Assembly (NCBI GenBank): GCA_028686145.1
Contig: JAQUCQ010000045.1
Span: 1-14,047, forward strand
From: Desulfuromonadaceae bacterium
GTDB lineage: Bacteria > Desulfobacterota > Desulfuromonadia > Geobacterales > Pseudopelobacteraceae
DNA: 14,047 bases
Direction: 5' to 3'
In this document: positions 1 to 5,963 of the stretch, in pieces
Position numbering within the stretch: the first letter of the stretch is position 1
How the letters are laid out: every line of letters begins with the position of its first letter
Program-made: the position numbers and the translations under genes
The notes under the pieces: model-generated
The model's input: the letters and a program-made list of their open reading frames with translations, nothing else
Told to the model about the DNA's origin: nothing
Database searches by the model: none

Positions 1-36
1 CGCGGCCTTCTCAAGTGCTTCCTCAATTCTGCTCAT
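1..36 (-). CDS. XrtA-associated tyrosine autokinase (N-terminal 12 codons only)
   Basis: The gene runs off the left edge; only its start is visible. On the minus strand an ATG at 36-34 opens the frame MSRIEEALEKAA. This is the typical opening of the BY-kinase (Wzc/CpsD-like) tyrosine autokinase of PEP-CTERM/exosortase polysaccharide loci. A purine-rich ribosome site (AGAAAGGA) lies just upstream. The gene begins 43 bases after the chain-length gene ends. In these loci the cytoplasmic kinase partners with the Wzz-like membrane protein to control polymer length and export. The identification rests on 12 residues plus gene order, so the family is likely but not proven. No Walker motif is visible because the rest of the gene is outside the window. 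Confidence 0.75.
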   Translation of the reverse strand, partial: MSRIEEALEKAA

Positions 37-79
37 AAAATATCCTTTCTTTAGACCATGCAATATGATCGGCCGTCGT

Positions 80-1579
80 CTATTTGAGAGTGAGATTCAT
101 CAGATGCGATTTGATGCCGGCATAACTGAAAACGTCAATAGAGAGAGACCGCATCAACTCAAGGGGAACAGTAGCCAGAATCAGTATGAAGCACGTCCCT
201 GCAATGCCATAGAACCAGCAATCTCTCTTTCGTACCGCCTCTAATTCGACCGGATTTTCGATTGTGGGGACGACCGCCAGAATCTGTATACCCAGCGATT
301 TAAGAGTCTCGATGTTTCGTACTGACTGGTCAAGATGATCAAGCAGCACCAGAAATGCAAAGCTGGCCACCAGAGCGCCAACGATGCCCAAGAGGATTAT
401 TTTCACACGCTGCGGACTGTACGGTTGAGATGGGATTACCGCTGGATCTACTACTCGGAAGGTAGTAGCCTTGTCCTGCACCTCCACCTGCTTGGCCATC
501 TCTGATTGCCCATATCTGGCCATCAGTTGCTCATAAAGATTTTTCTGACTGATTTTCTCCCGTTCCAACTCGTCCAGGCCAGTCCTGACAGCCGGGATGC
601 TTCTAAGCACAGATTGTTTTGACTCGATAAAGCGACGCTGGATATTTTCATTATCACGCAGTGAATTCAGCTCCATCGAAATGTTAACCATTTCCGGTGT
701 AAGGCTATCACCCGGATTAGCTCTCGAAGTACCCGATTTAAGCTGCTGTTTGATGTCTGAAATAGAGTTATTTAACTCAATAATTTCTGGATGATTATCT
801 GTATAGACGAGGCTTAATTCCTGGCGTTTTTTCTCCAGCACTGCCAGCTTAACCTTAAGCGGATCATTCTTTTTTGCGAGACTCTGCATGCTTTCAAGCT
901 GGCGACGTTTAAGCGCTATCTCATCAAGTTTCTGCTGTGCAAAACCAATTTCAGCAAGCAGGGATCCTTCATTTTGGGCAAGCACGCTTCCATTGTCCCT
1001 TTTGTAACTATTTGCCTTGGCTTCTGACTCTTCAAGCTTTGCCTTGATTGCCGTGATCTGTTCCGCAATAAAATTGGTGGCGCTGTATGATTCTTCCCGC
1101 TTGGATGTAATATTTTCCTCAATATAGCGGCGAACCAGGGCGTTCACATAGTCCCGGGCAAGACGTGGATCCTCGCTGGTAAATGTTATGGTAAACAGCC
1201 CTTCATTGTCTTTCAGCTTGATGTCGGTGTTTTCCTGAAACGCCCTGATCATCTTTTCCATTTGCCCGGTGTTCTGCCTGTTGATGTTCAAGTCGAGATC
1301 ATTAAACACCTTGACCAATAAGGCCCGGCTTTTCATTGCGTAGGCTAATACCCTGAGCTTGTCCTCAAATGAAGGTGTTATCGCAATCCCCTTGACCAGG
1401 TCACTGATGACACTCTTTTCGATAAAAACTGTGCTTTTGGCCTCATAGCGTTTTGGAAGAAGATAACTGGTAATGACAACCCCGGTCATAATTACAAGGG
1501 CGAGTATTACAAAGAGATATTTCCTTTTACTGATCAACTGCAGATATTTTTTGTAGTCTAAATCCTCTGTGTTATTCAT
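80..1579 (-). CDS. XrtA-system polysaccharide chain-length determinant (Wzz/GumC family)
   Basis: This 499-residue inner-membrane polysaccharide co-polymerase is expected to set chain length of the exopolysaccharide together with the tyrosine kinase that follows. The Wzz domain occupies roughly residues 7-100. It has a first membrane helix at 20-40, a long periplasmic coiled-coil region at about 160-360, a proline-rich motif (PSQPYSP, 383-389) and a second helix at 393-413. A third hydrophobic segment near 454-474 comes after a short cytoplasmic stretch and is usual in the PEP-CTERM-associated subfamily. No ATP-binding motifs are fused to it, so kinase activity must come from the separate downstream gene. 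The ATG at 1579 is preceded by GGGGTGA at close spacing. It lies 53 bases after the export-protein gene, consistent with one operon. Confidence 0.92.
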   Translation of the reverse strand: MNNTEDLDYKKYLQLISKRKYLFVILALVIMTGVVITSYLLPKRYEAKSTVFIEKSVISDLVKGIAITPSFEDKLRVLAYAMKSRALLVKVFNDLDLNINRQNTGQMEKMIRAFQENTDIKLKDNEGLFTITFTSEDPRLARDYVNALVRRYIEENITSKREESYSATNFIAEQITAIKAKLEESEAKANSYKRDNGSVLAQNEGSLLAEIGFAQQKLDEIALKRRQLESMQSLAKKNDPLKVKLAVLEKKRQELSLVYTDNHPEIIELNNSISDIKQQLKSGTSRANPGDSLTPEMVNISMELNSLRDNENIQRRFIESKQSVLRSIPAVRTGLDELEREKISQKNLYEQLMARYGQSEMAKQVEVQDKATTFRVVDPAVIPSQPYSPQRVKIILLGIVGALVASFAFLVLLDHLDQSVRNIETLKSLGIQILAVVPTIENPVELEAVRKRDCWFYGIAGTCFILILATVPLELMRSLSIDVFSYAGIKSHLMNLTLK

Positions 1580-1632
1580 GTGTCACCCCGCGACTCATAT
1601 TTGTGCTTATGCTTTATGCTGATTGTACTAAT

Positions 1633-2436
1633 TCAAAACATACCTTCCTTGACCACAATGTAATCGTTCGGCTTCAACTTGGAATTTTGACTCAGGTCGC
1701 CATCATTCAAAATGTCCTTTGCCCTGACCGGTATAATCACCTCTTTACCACCTTCATTACGCAGGATGGCCGTATCATTCTGCTTGGCAAACTTACTGAA
1801 TCCACCTGCTTCAAGGATCGCTTGCATGACTGTCATTCCATCCCGGTATTCAATAAATTTCGGGGTATTCACCGCTCCAAGAACATAGATACTCTTATCT
1901 GTAAGAAGCGGAATATAGATTGAGTCGTTTGATTCAATAGCAATATCCTCGCTGGTATCACCGTTAATAAAAAGCTTGTAGAAACCGGTCTTGATCATTT
2001 TCCCTTTTCTAAGAACGTACGCTCTTTTGAGATCGGCGTTTGTGACATCGCCCAGGTTGCACAACAACTGCAAGAGTGTTGTGCTACGATTAAGATCGTA
2101 CGCAGCTGCTTTGACCCCACCACCAAAGATATATACCTTGCTATTGGTGATTTCTTTGACCGTCACTGTAACATTAGGACTTTTTACCAGCCCCTTGATT
2201 TTTTCATCGAGTGACTTTTGCAATCCAGGCGGTGTGAAACCCGAGGCTTTTACATCTCCTATCCCAGGAATGGTGATTTTACCGTCCGGCCTCACCTTAA
2301 CCGACACATTTAGCTCCTTGACCCCCCAGACAAATATATCCAGAACATCACCCTCCCCGATGACATAATCACCAGCAAAAGATAGTGAGGGAAACACCAT
2401 TAACGCTGCAAATGTTATAAACAACCATTTTTTCAT
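1633..2436 (-). CDS. Polysaccharide export protein, Wza/SLBB type, XrtA-associated
   Basis: This periplasmic/outer-membrane polysaccharide export protein has about 267 residues. A signal peptide (KKW, a hydrophobic core, cleavage after SFA) is followed by the Poly_export domain, which begins GDYVIGEGDVLDIFVWG and runs to about residue 97. Two SLBB-like segments follow at about 100-175 and 183-245; the second begins with VYVLGAV-type sequence (IYVLGAVNTPKF). A GTG at 2439 directly precedes the ATG at 2436. I chose the ATG because AAGGAG (2443-2448 on the plus map) then has a 6-base spacer, against 3 bases for the GTG. Unlike classical Wza, I see no lipobox cysteine after the signal peptide, and the protein is much shorter, so it may lack the C-terminal outer-membrane helix ring. 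The gene sits between the sugar transferase and the chain-length gene. Confidence 0.92.
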   Translation of the reverse strand: MKKWLFITFAALMVFPSLSFAGDYVIGEGDVLDIFVWGVKELNVSVKVRPDGKITIPGIGDVKASGFTPPGLQKSLDEKIKGLVKSPNVTVTVKEITNSKVYIFGGGVKAAAYDLNRSTTLLQLLCNLGDVTNADLKRAYVLRKGKMIKTGFYKLFINGDTSEDIAIESNDSIYIPLLTDKSIYVLGAVNTPKFIEYRDGMTVMQAILEAGGFSKFAKQNDTAILRNEGGKEVIIPVRAKDILNDGDLSQNSKLKPNDYIVVKEGMF

Positions 2437-2442
2437 CACAGT

Positions 2443-2448
2443 CTCCTT
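2443..2448 (-). promoter_or_regulatory. Ribosome binding site deciding the export-protein start
   Basis: AAGGAG on the minus strand lies 6 bases before the ATG at 2436 and only 3 bases before the overlapping GTG at 2439. The spacing favours the ATG. Confidence 0.7.
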
Positions 2449-2526
2449 GAGAAGTTAAAAATTAATTTCATTAAAGCACTTAGGCCCGAATCAGCATTGC
2501 TAATATCTACTGGTGGCATCAAGCAC

Positions 2527-3894
2527 TCATCTCGATCCTTTTCTAAAAAGCACCACTTGGATCGTTTCCAGAATGATCATCAAATCAAATGTTAAAGAAA
2601 GGTTCTTGATGTAATACAGGTCAAAACGGAGTTTTTCCATGGCATCCTCGACAGAAGCTCCATACGGATAGCGCACTTGAGCCCATCCGGTTACTCCCGG
2701 CTTGACAAAGTGGCGTTCCGAATAATAAGGAATGGCCTCCTTCAGTTTATCGACAAATTCCGGTCGTTCCGGCCTTGGACCAACCATGCTCATGTCACCC
2801 CGAAGTATATTAAAAAATTGTGGTAATTCATCGATACGGCACTTACGGAAAAATGCGCCTAATCTGGTTACACGCGCATCGTTTTTTTGTGCCCATACCG
2901 CTCCAGTTTCATTTTCCGCATCAACTCTCATTGTCCTTATTTTATAAAGGAAAAATGGATTCTCTCTCTCTCCGACCCGTTTCTGCCGGTAAAATACTGG
3001 TCCGGGGGAGTCGAGCTTTATTGCCAAAGCGACCAAAGGCAAAAACGGTGCCGTCAGGATTATGCCGAAGATGGCACAAAACACATCCACGCTTCTTTTT
3101 AAAATTTTGCGTATTCGGCTGACTTTAAAGCCATCAGAAAAGATAAACCAACTGGGGTTAATACCTTCCAAAAACAACTTACCGGTTACATGCTCATAGA
3201 ACGAAGGACCGTCTACGACTTCAACTCCATCCAGCTTGCATGCCATAACATCACTGAGCGGAAAAACGCCGCGCCGCTCTGTTAGCGAAACCACTATCTT
3301 ATCAACTTTTTCCCTTTTAACCGTTTCGTAAAGCCCGCCAATATTTTCAAGAATATAGTCAGCAGGTACTACGGACAATTCATCAGAACATCTGATGTAA
3401 CCAGAGAGCAGATAATTTTCGTCAGATTCCGGGATGAGTGCTCCCATATTCCCTGCTGTAGCCCCGACTCCTAGTATCATAATACGATGAGAAAAACCTT
3501 TGTATTTTACATAGGTACGGTACGTTATGTGACAGATAAATTGAAGAATACCGAAAACTATAATTGCATAAACTAGGATTCCTTTGCCAAACTCACCCAG
3601 TTTGTTTGAGTACGAGAGAAAAGAAAAAACAAAACACGATACGCCGAGGGAAGTGCCGATCTTGACGGCGATATCTCTGGCTATCAATTCGTGATGGTTT
3701 TTGTAGATTTCGACCAGAAATGACAGAAAAACTACAACCACGGTAAAAACTGCTATCCTTGCGGCCCCAAGCATATAAACATCTTCCCCGCCAGGATTTT
3801 TCAGTGAGTTGATTGAGATAGCTATGAATATGGCCAGAATGGCTGCCATGGTATCGCCAACAACCAGTAGAATAAGCCTCTTGTTCTGTTCCAT
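2527..3894 (-). CDS. Polyprenyl-phosphate sugar-1-phosphate transferase, PEP-CTERM/XrtA-associated
   Basis: This 455-residue initiating enzyme transfers a sugar-1-phosphate from a nucleotide sugar to undecaprenyl phosphate, the first step of repeat-unit assembly. The N-terminal half has four membrane helices (about 7-27, 42-62, 76-94, 103-122). A Rossmann-like CoA-binding-type domain follows, with the glycine-rich turn ILGVGATAGNMG at about 140-151. The C-terminal bacterial sugar transferase domain starts at KRSVDVFCAIFG (266-277). It carries KLDSPGPVFYRQKRVG (293-308), the catalytic Asp-Glu pair in CRIDELPQ (D355/E356), VGPRPERPEF (371-380) and PGVTGWAQV (399-407). All core motifs are intact. 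The ATG at 3894 follows GGAG with an 8-base gap. The gene begins 35 bases after the TPR gene. The sugar transferred cannot be read from the sequence. Confidence 0.93.
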   Translation of the reverse strand: MEQNKRLILLVVGDTMAAILAIFIAISINSLKNPGGEDVYMLGAARIAVFTVVVVFLSFLVEIYKNHHELIARDIAVKIGTSLGVSCFVFSFLSYSNKLGEFGKGILVYAIIVFGILQFICHITYRTYVKYKGFSHRIMILGVGATAGNMGALIPESDENYLLSGYIRCSDELSVVPADYILENIGGLYETVKREKVDKIVVSLTERRGVFPLSDVMACKLDGVEVVDGPSFYEHVTGKLFLEGINPSWFIFSDGFKVSRIRKILKRSVDVFCAIFGIILTAPFLPLVALAIKLDSPGPVFYRQKRVGERENPFFLYKIRTMRVDAENETGAVWAQKNDARVTRLGAFFRKCRIDELPQFFNILRGDMSMVGPRPERPEFVDKLKEAIPYYSERHFVKPGVTGWAQVRYPYGASVEDAMEKLRFDLYYIKNLSLTFDLMIILETIQVVLFRKGSR

Positions 3895-3929
3895 ATAAAT
3901 GCTCCTTGAGCAGGGTGAGTAAAACCAGC

Positions 3930-4838
3930 TTAATTTAGTTCCGCCAGAAGATTCTGTGCCTGCTGGTCCCCTGCAAAATTTTCAGCGTGATGAGTGATGA
4001 AATCAGTAAAATCCTTCTTGTGATAAGATACTATCCCTTTCAAGCGGTCTCCTTCAGCAGTAGCAGAAAATTTATTGACAAGTTCACCCGCAATTATTTC
4101 AACAATATCAGAACGTTCTATCTTAAAATTCTGAAGCCCAGCCCTATACAATGCAGCCGGATCTGCAACATTAATCTCATTCCCCTTTTTGTAGAGTTCG
4201 AGAGCCTTTTCTTTCCTGCCAAGTGCGATTTCAGTGTCAGCCAAGAGGTCGTTAGCCCTTAGATTCCGAGGGTTATTTTTGATGACATTTTCCAGTAGAA
4301 TTTTGGCCTGATTCACCTTCCCCTGCTTTACGCGTAGTGCAGCCAGCTCCAGCAGAGTGCTCTGATTTTCAGGTTTTATATCGAGGGCACGAAGAAAATA
4401 GGTTTCAGCTAACGCTGGCATATTTTTTATACCGTATGCGATACCGATTGACTCCATGGCTTCTACCGAGTCACGTTTTGACTTCAGATATTCCTCTGCC
4501 TCACTGATAGCCAAATCAGGTTTCCCCTGGACGTTAAATATGTAAGCCATTTCTAACTGAATATCCGGTTGAGCTGGGTTCAAACGTTTCACTTTCTGAA
4601 ACTCTTTTTCAGCCAGTTCGTATTTTTGCGTCGATTCATATGTTTTAGCCAGCTGGTAGCGAGCGTTAAGATTGTTCTGGTTTTTTTCCAGGGATTTCCT
4701 AAAAAACACAATTGCACCGTTCGAATTACCTTCACGAAGCAATTTGACTCCATCAGCATATAATTCATCGCTTGTATTGCCCTTACAACCTAAACTAAAG
4801 AAGCAGAGAGTCATCAGGATTACTATTTTTTTGTACAC
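3930..4838 (-). CDS. TPR-repeat lipoprotein of the PEP-CTERM/EPS locus (short PrsT-like)
   Basis: About 302 residues, starting from a GTG at 4838. An in-frame ATG lies 90 bases upstream, at 4928. The GTG is preferred because GGAGG sits exactly 8 bases before it, and translation from it begins directly with a signal sequence (MYKKIVILMTLCFFSLGC); the longer start would bury this signal and has no obvious ribosome site. The cysteine at residue 18 is a plausible lipidation site, although the preceding SLG is a weak lipobox. About six tandem 34-residue tetratricopeptide repeats run from residue 23 to 226, for example LNARYQLAKTYESTQKYELA (57-76) and KEKALELYKKG (209-219). A degenerate repeat follows to the end. 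TPR lipoproteins in exosortase loci (PrsT) are usually about three times this length. This one could be a short variant, or an unrelated assembly or co-export factor. It is the first gene of the operon. Confidence 0.82.
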   Translation of the reverse strand: MYKKIVILMTLCFFSLGCKGNTSDELYADGVKLLREGNSNGAIVFFRKSLEKNQNNLNARYQLAKTYESTQKYELAEKEFQKVKRLNPAQPDIQLEMAYIFNVQGKPDLAISEAEEYLKSKRDSVEAMESIGIAYGIKNMPALAETYFLRALDIKPENQSTLLELAALRVKQGKVNQAKILLENVIKNNPRNLRANDLLADTEIALGRKEKALELYKKGNEINVADPAALYRAGLQNFKIERSDIVEIIAGELVNKFSATAEGDRLKGIVSYHKKDFTDFITHHAENFAGDQQAQNLLAELN

Positions 4839-4846
4839 ATCAGTAC

Positions 4847-4851
4847 CCTCC
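4847..4851 (-). promoter_or_regulatory. Ribosome binding site deciding the TPR lipoprotein start
   Basis: GGAGG on the minus strand, 8 bases before the GTG at 4838. It supports the shorter reading frame over the ATG at 4928. Confidence 0.75.
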
Positions 4852-4890
4852 GGAGTAATCGTATGAACCCGTGATGCATCAATGAGCGTA

Positions 4891-4896
4891 ATTATA
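4891..4896 (-). promoter_or_regulatory. Possible -10 element for the polysaccharide operon
   Basis: An exact TATAAT on the minus strand, 52 bases before the TPR gene's GTG start. No convincing -35 hexamer lies 16-18 bases upstream. It may be a weak sigma-70 promoter or simply AT-rich sequence. Confidence 0.25.
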
Positions 4897-4910
4897 TTTA
4901 TACAAAGAGT

Positions 4911-4928
4911 TAACACAGAGTATGCCAT
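4911..4928 (-). promoter_or_regulatory. Degenerate sigma-54-like promoter facing the polysaccharide operon
   Basis: The minus-strand sequence ATGGCATACTCTGTGTTA has a -24-like TGGCAT. A TG follows at the correct distance, but the usual -12 GC is GT. It shares TGGCATA and the TG-TA tail at the same spacing with the much better sigma-54 element on the opposite side of this intergenic region. It would place a transcript start near 4901, about 60 bases before the GTG of the TPR gene. The non-consensus -12 keeps confidence low. Confidence 0.3.
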
Positions 4929-4953
4929 GTCATTAAATGCTAATATCTAATGT

Positions 4954-4966
4954 ACATACGGTATGT
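4954..4966. repeat. Short palindrome, possible operator
   Basis: ACATAC-G-GTATGT is a perfect 6-1-6 palindrome. It lies about 50-65 bases upstream of the predicted start from the leftward sigma-54-like element. The core CGGTAT recurs at 5153-5158 inside the spacer of the larger inverted repeat. Thirteen bases is short enough to occur by chance. Confidence 0.3.
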
Positions 4967-5088
4967 TACGACCAACAAGAGCTCACATTGGCATGTTAGT
5001 TTATATGGCATTCAATAGAGGACATTGACGGGAAGCTAGATTTTAAGGGGATAGAATAAATGGTAAAAAATGTGACCGGTGTTAATTG

Positions 5089-5099
5089 GGTGTGACACC
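5089..5099. repeat. Short palindrome GGTGT-G-ACACC
   Basis: A perfect 5-1-5 palindrome. TGTGAC occurs both here (5091-5096) and 20 bases earlier (5071-5076). It could be an operator or the edge of a small dispersed repeat. Nothing else in this window matches it. Confidence 0.3.
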
Positions 5100-5123
5100 A
5101 GTCCACGACCTTTCAAACAGCTC

Positions 5124-5170
5124 TAAATGTAAAGAACATCCTTCTACCATGTCGGTATACTTTACATTTA
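5124..5170. repeat. Perfect 11-bp inverted repeat, candidate enhancer-binding-protein site
   Basis: The left arm TAAATGTAAAG (5124-5134) is exactly the reverse complement of the right arm CTTTACATTTA (5160-5170), with a 25-base spacer. The arm centres are 36 bases apart. The repeat is centred near 5147, about 110 bases upstream of the predicted start of the sigma-54 promoter for the PEP-CTERM gene. That is a usual distance for a sigma-54 activator's upstream activating sequence. Partial copies of the TTACA core recur downstream at 5162, 5176 and 5222. Known PEP-CTERM loci often encode a sigma-54 activator (PrsR); its use here is inference. Confidence 0.55.
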
Positions 5171-5228
5171 TCATGTTACAAAAAGTTCTCTACAATTTGT
5201 TTACGTATAAATTTAAGCAGCTTACAAC

Positions 5229-5246
5229 TTGGCATATCTGATGCTA
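5229..5246 (+). promoter_or_regulatory. Sigma-54 (-24/-12) promoter of the PEP-CTERM gene
   Basis: TTGGCATATCTGATGCTA matches the RpoN consensus (TGGCAC-N5-TTGCW). The invariant GG is at 5231-5232 and the GC at 5243-5244, with the required 10 bases between. A transcript would start near 5256, giving a leader of about 77 bases before the ATG at 5333. Sigma-54 control of PEP-CTERM protein genes is documented for exosortase systems in other bacteria. Transcription would need an ATP-dependent enhancer-binding protein, whose gene is not in this window. Confidence 0.7.
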
Positions 5247-5332
5247 TAACTTTGTAAAATAGTTGCTCCAATGTTTTATTAATTACCAGATGGATTCAGA
5301 AAAAACATGCAAAGCAAGAAAGGAGGTACATC

Positions 5333-5848
5333 ATGAGAACGTTGATCTTAATCACTGCATGCTTGGGATTAATGGCTCTTGGGTCTACAAACAGCGCTGA
5401 AGCATATAGTCAAGGCTGGAACTCCGGTGACTCCGCGTACATGCAGTTCTGCGTACCTTCTGGCCTTAATACCGTAATTAGTTCCTGGCTAAATATTTCT
5501 GCTAATACTCACGGAGACAATAATGATTTAGTCAAAATCAATGGGTTTGATGTTGATACTCTTACATCCGATTTTGCCGGGGTTTTACCAACCACACGAC
5601 TAAATGTTACTAATTTTTTTGCAAGTTACTCACCGGATAGCCAACCTCAGAATGTCAGCGTTAACGTAGGTGGCCCTCTTAGTTTGGGGCCCTCCATAAT
5701 CACTATTGAATATTCATCCAGTGGTCCAACAGTGAATTTATCCCATGGCAACACCGCACCAGTACCCGAACCAGAGACACTTCTGCTCCTCGGTTCAGGC
5801 TTGAGCGCTTTAGCCTTTTGGGGCAAACGGCGTAAGGTCGAAGTATAA
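5333..5848 (+). CDS. PEP-CTERM sorting domain protein (exosortase substrate)
   Basis: A 171-residue secreted protein with both sorting signals. The N-terminal signal peptide has a likely cleavage after SAEA (residue 24). The C-terminal PEP-CTERM tripartite signal is VPEPE at 144-148, a hydrophobic helix at about 149-164, and a basic tail KRRK at 165-168. Exosortase XrtA is expected to cut near the PEP motif and release or anchor the protein in the extracellular matrix. The mature part is rich in Ser, Thr and Asn, has one cysteine (residue 40) and no domain I recognise. A strong AGGAGG ribosome site is 6 bases before the ATG. The gene lies beside, and diverges from, the matching polysaccharide operon and has its own sigma-54 promoter, so it is probably a matrix structural protein. 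Confidence 0.9.
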   Translation: MRTLILITACLGLMALGSTNSAEAYSQGWNSGDSAYMQFCVPSGLNTVISSWLNISANTHGDNNDLVKINGFDVDTLTSDFAGVLPTTRLNVTNFFASYSPDSQPQNVSVNVGGPLSLGPSIITIEYSSSGPTVNLSHGNTAPVPEPETLLLLGSGLSALAFWGKRRKVEV

Positions 5849-5952
5849 TATTCATCCATCTTGGCGATTGATGGTGAGGGAAAAACCTTGCCCTGTTTTT
5901 TGAGCGCTTTCACAATATCAACTCTACCAGATGACCCACTGCGACTTAAACT

Positions 5953-5957
5953 GGAGG
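5953..5957 (+). promoter_or_regulatory. Ribosome binding site deciding the GGDEF gene start
   Basis: GGAGG, 6 bases before the ATG at 5964. An upstream in-frame ATG at 5931 lacks such a site and would add 11 residues before the receiver domain. Confidence 0.75.
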
Positions 5958-5963
5958 TGGTGC

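Larger units (their letters stand above)
4839..5332. other. Divergent intergenic regulatory region, no gene seen
   Basis: These 494 bases separate the leftward polysaccharide operon from the rightward PEP-CTERM gene. They contain no convincing coding frame. I see a short palindrome at 4954-4966 (ACATAC-G-GTATGT), another at 5089-5099 (GGTGT-G-ACACC), a perfect 11-bp inverted repeat at 5124-5170, AT-rich DNA at about 5160-5225, and promoter-like elements facing both ways. The density of symmetric motifs is what a shared control region would show. Confidence 0.7.

Noticed and set aside
4839..4928. Extended start of the TPR gene at the ATG at 4928
   Set aside because: The GTG at 4838 has a GGAGG at ideal spacing and opens directly into a signal peptide; the extension has no ribosome site.
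5875..5894. Possible sigma-54 element before the GGDEF gene (GG at 5878-5879, GC at 5890-5891)
   Set aside because: The spacing fits and TTGCC resembles a -12, but the -24 side (GAGGGAAA) is poor, so a chance match is likely.
5871..5906. Possible terminator after the PEP-CTERM gene (AGGG...CCCT followed by a T run)
   Set aside because: The stem is only about 4 pairs with a 10-base loop. It is too weak to call, and read-through into the GGDEF gene remains likely.
5931..5963. Extended start of the GGDEF gene at the ATG at 5931
   Set aside because: The ATG at 5964 has GGAGG at 6 bases and opens the receiver domain in the usual way.
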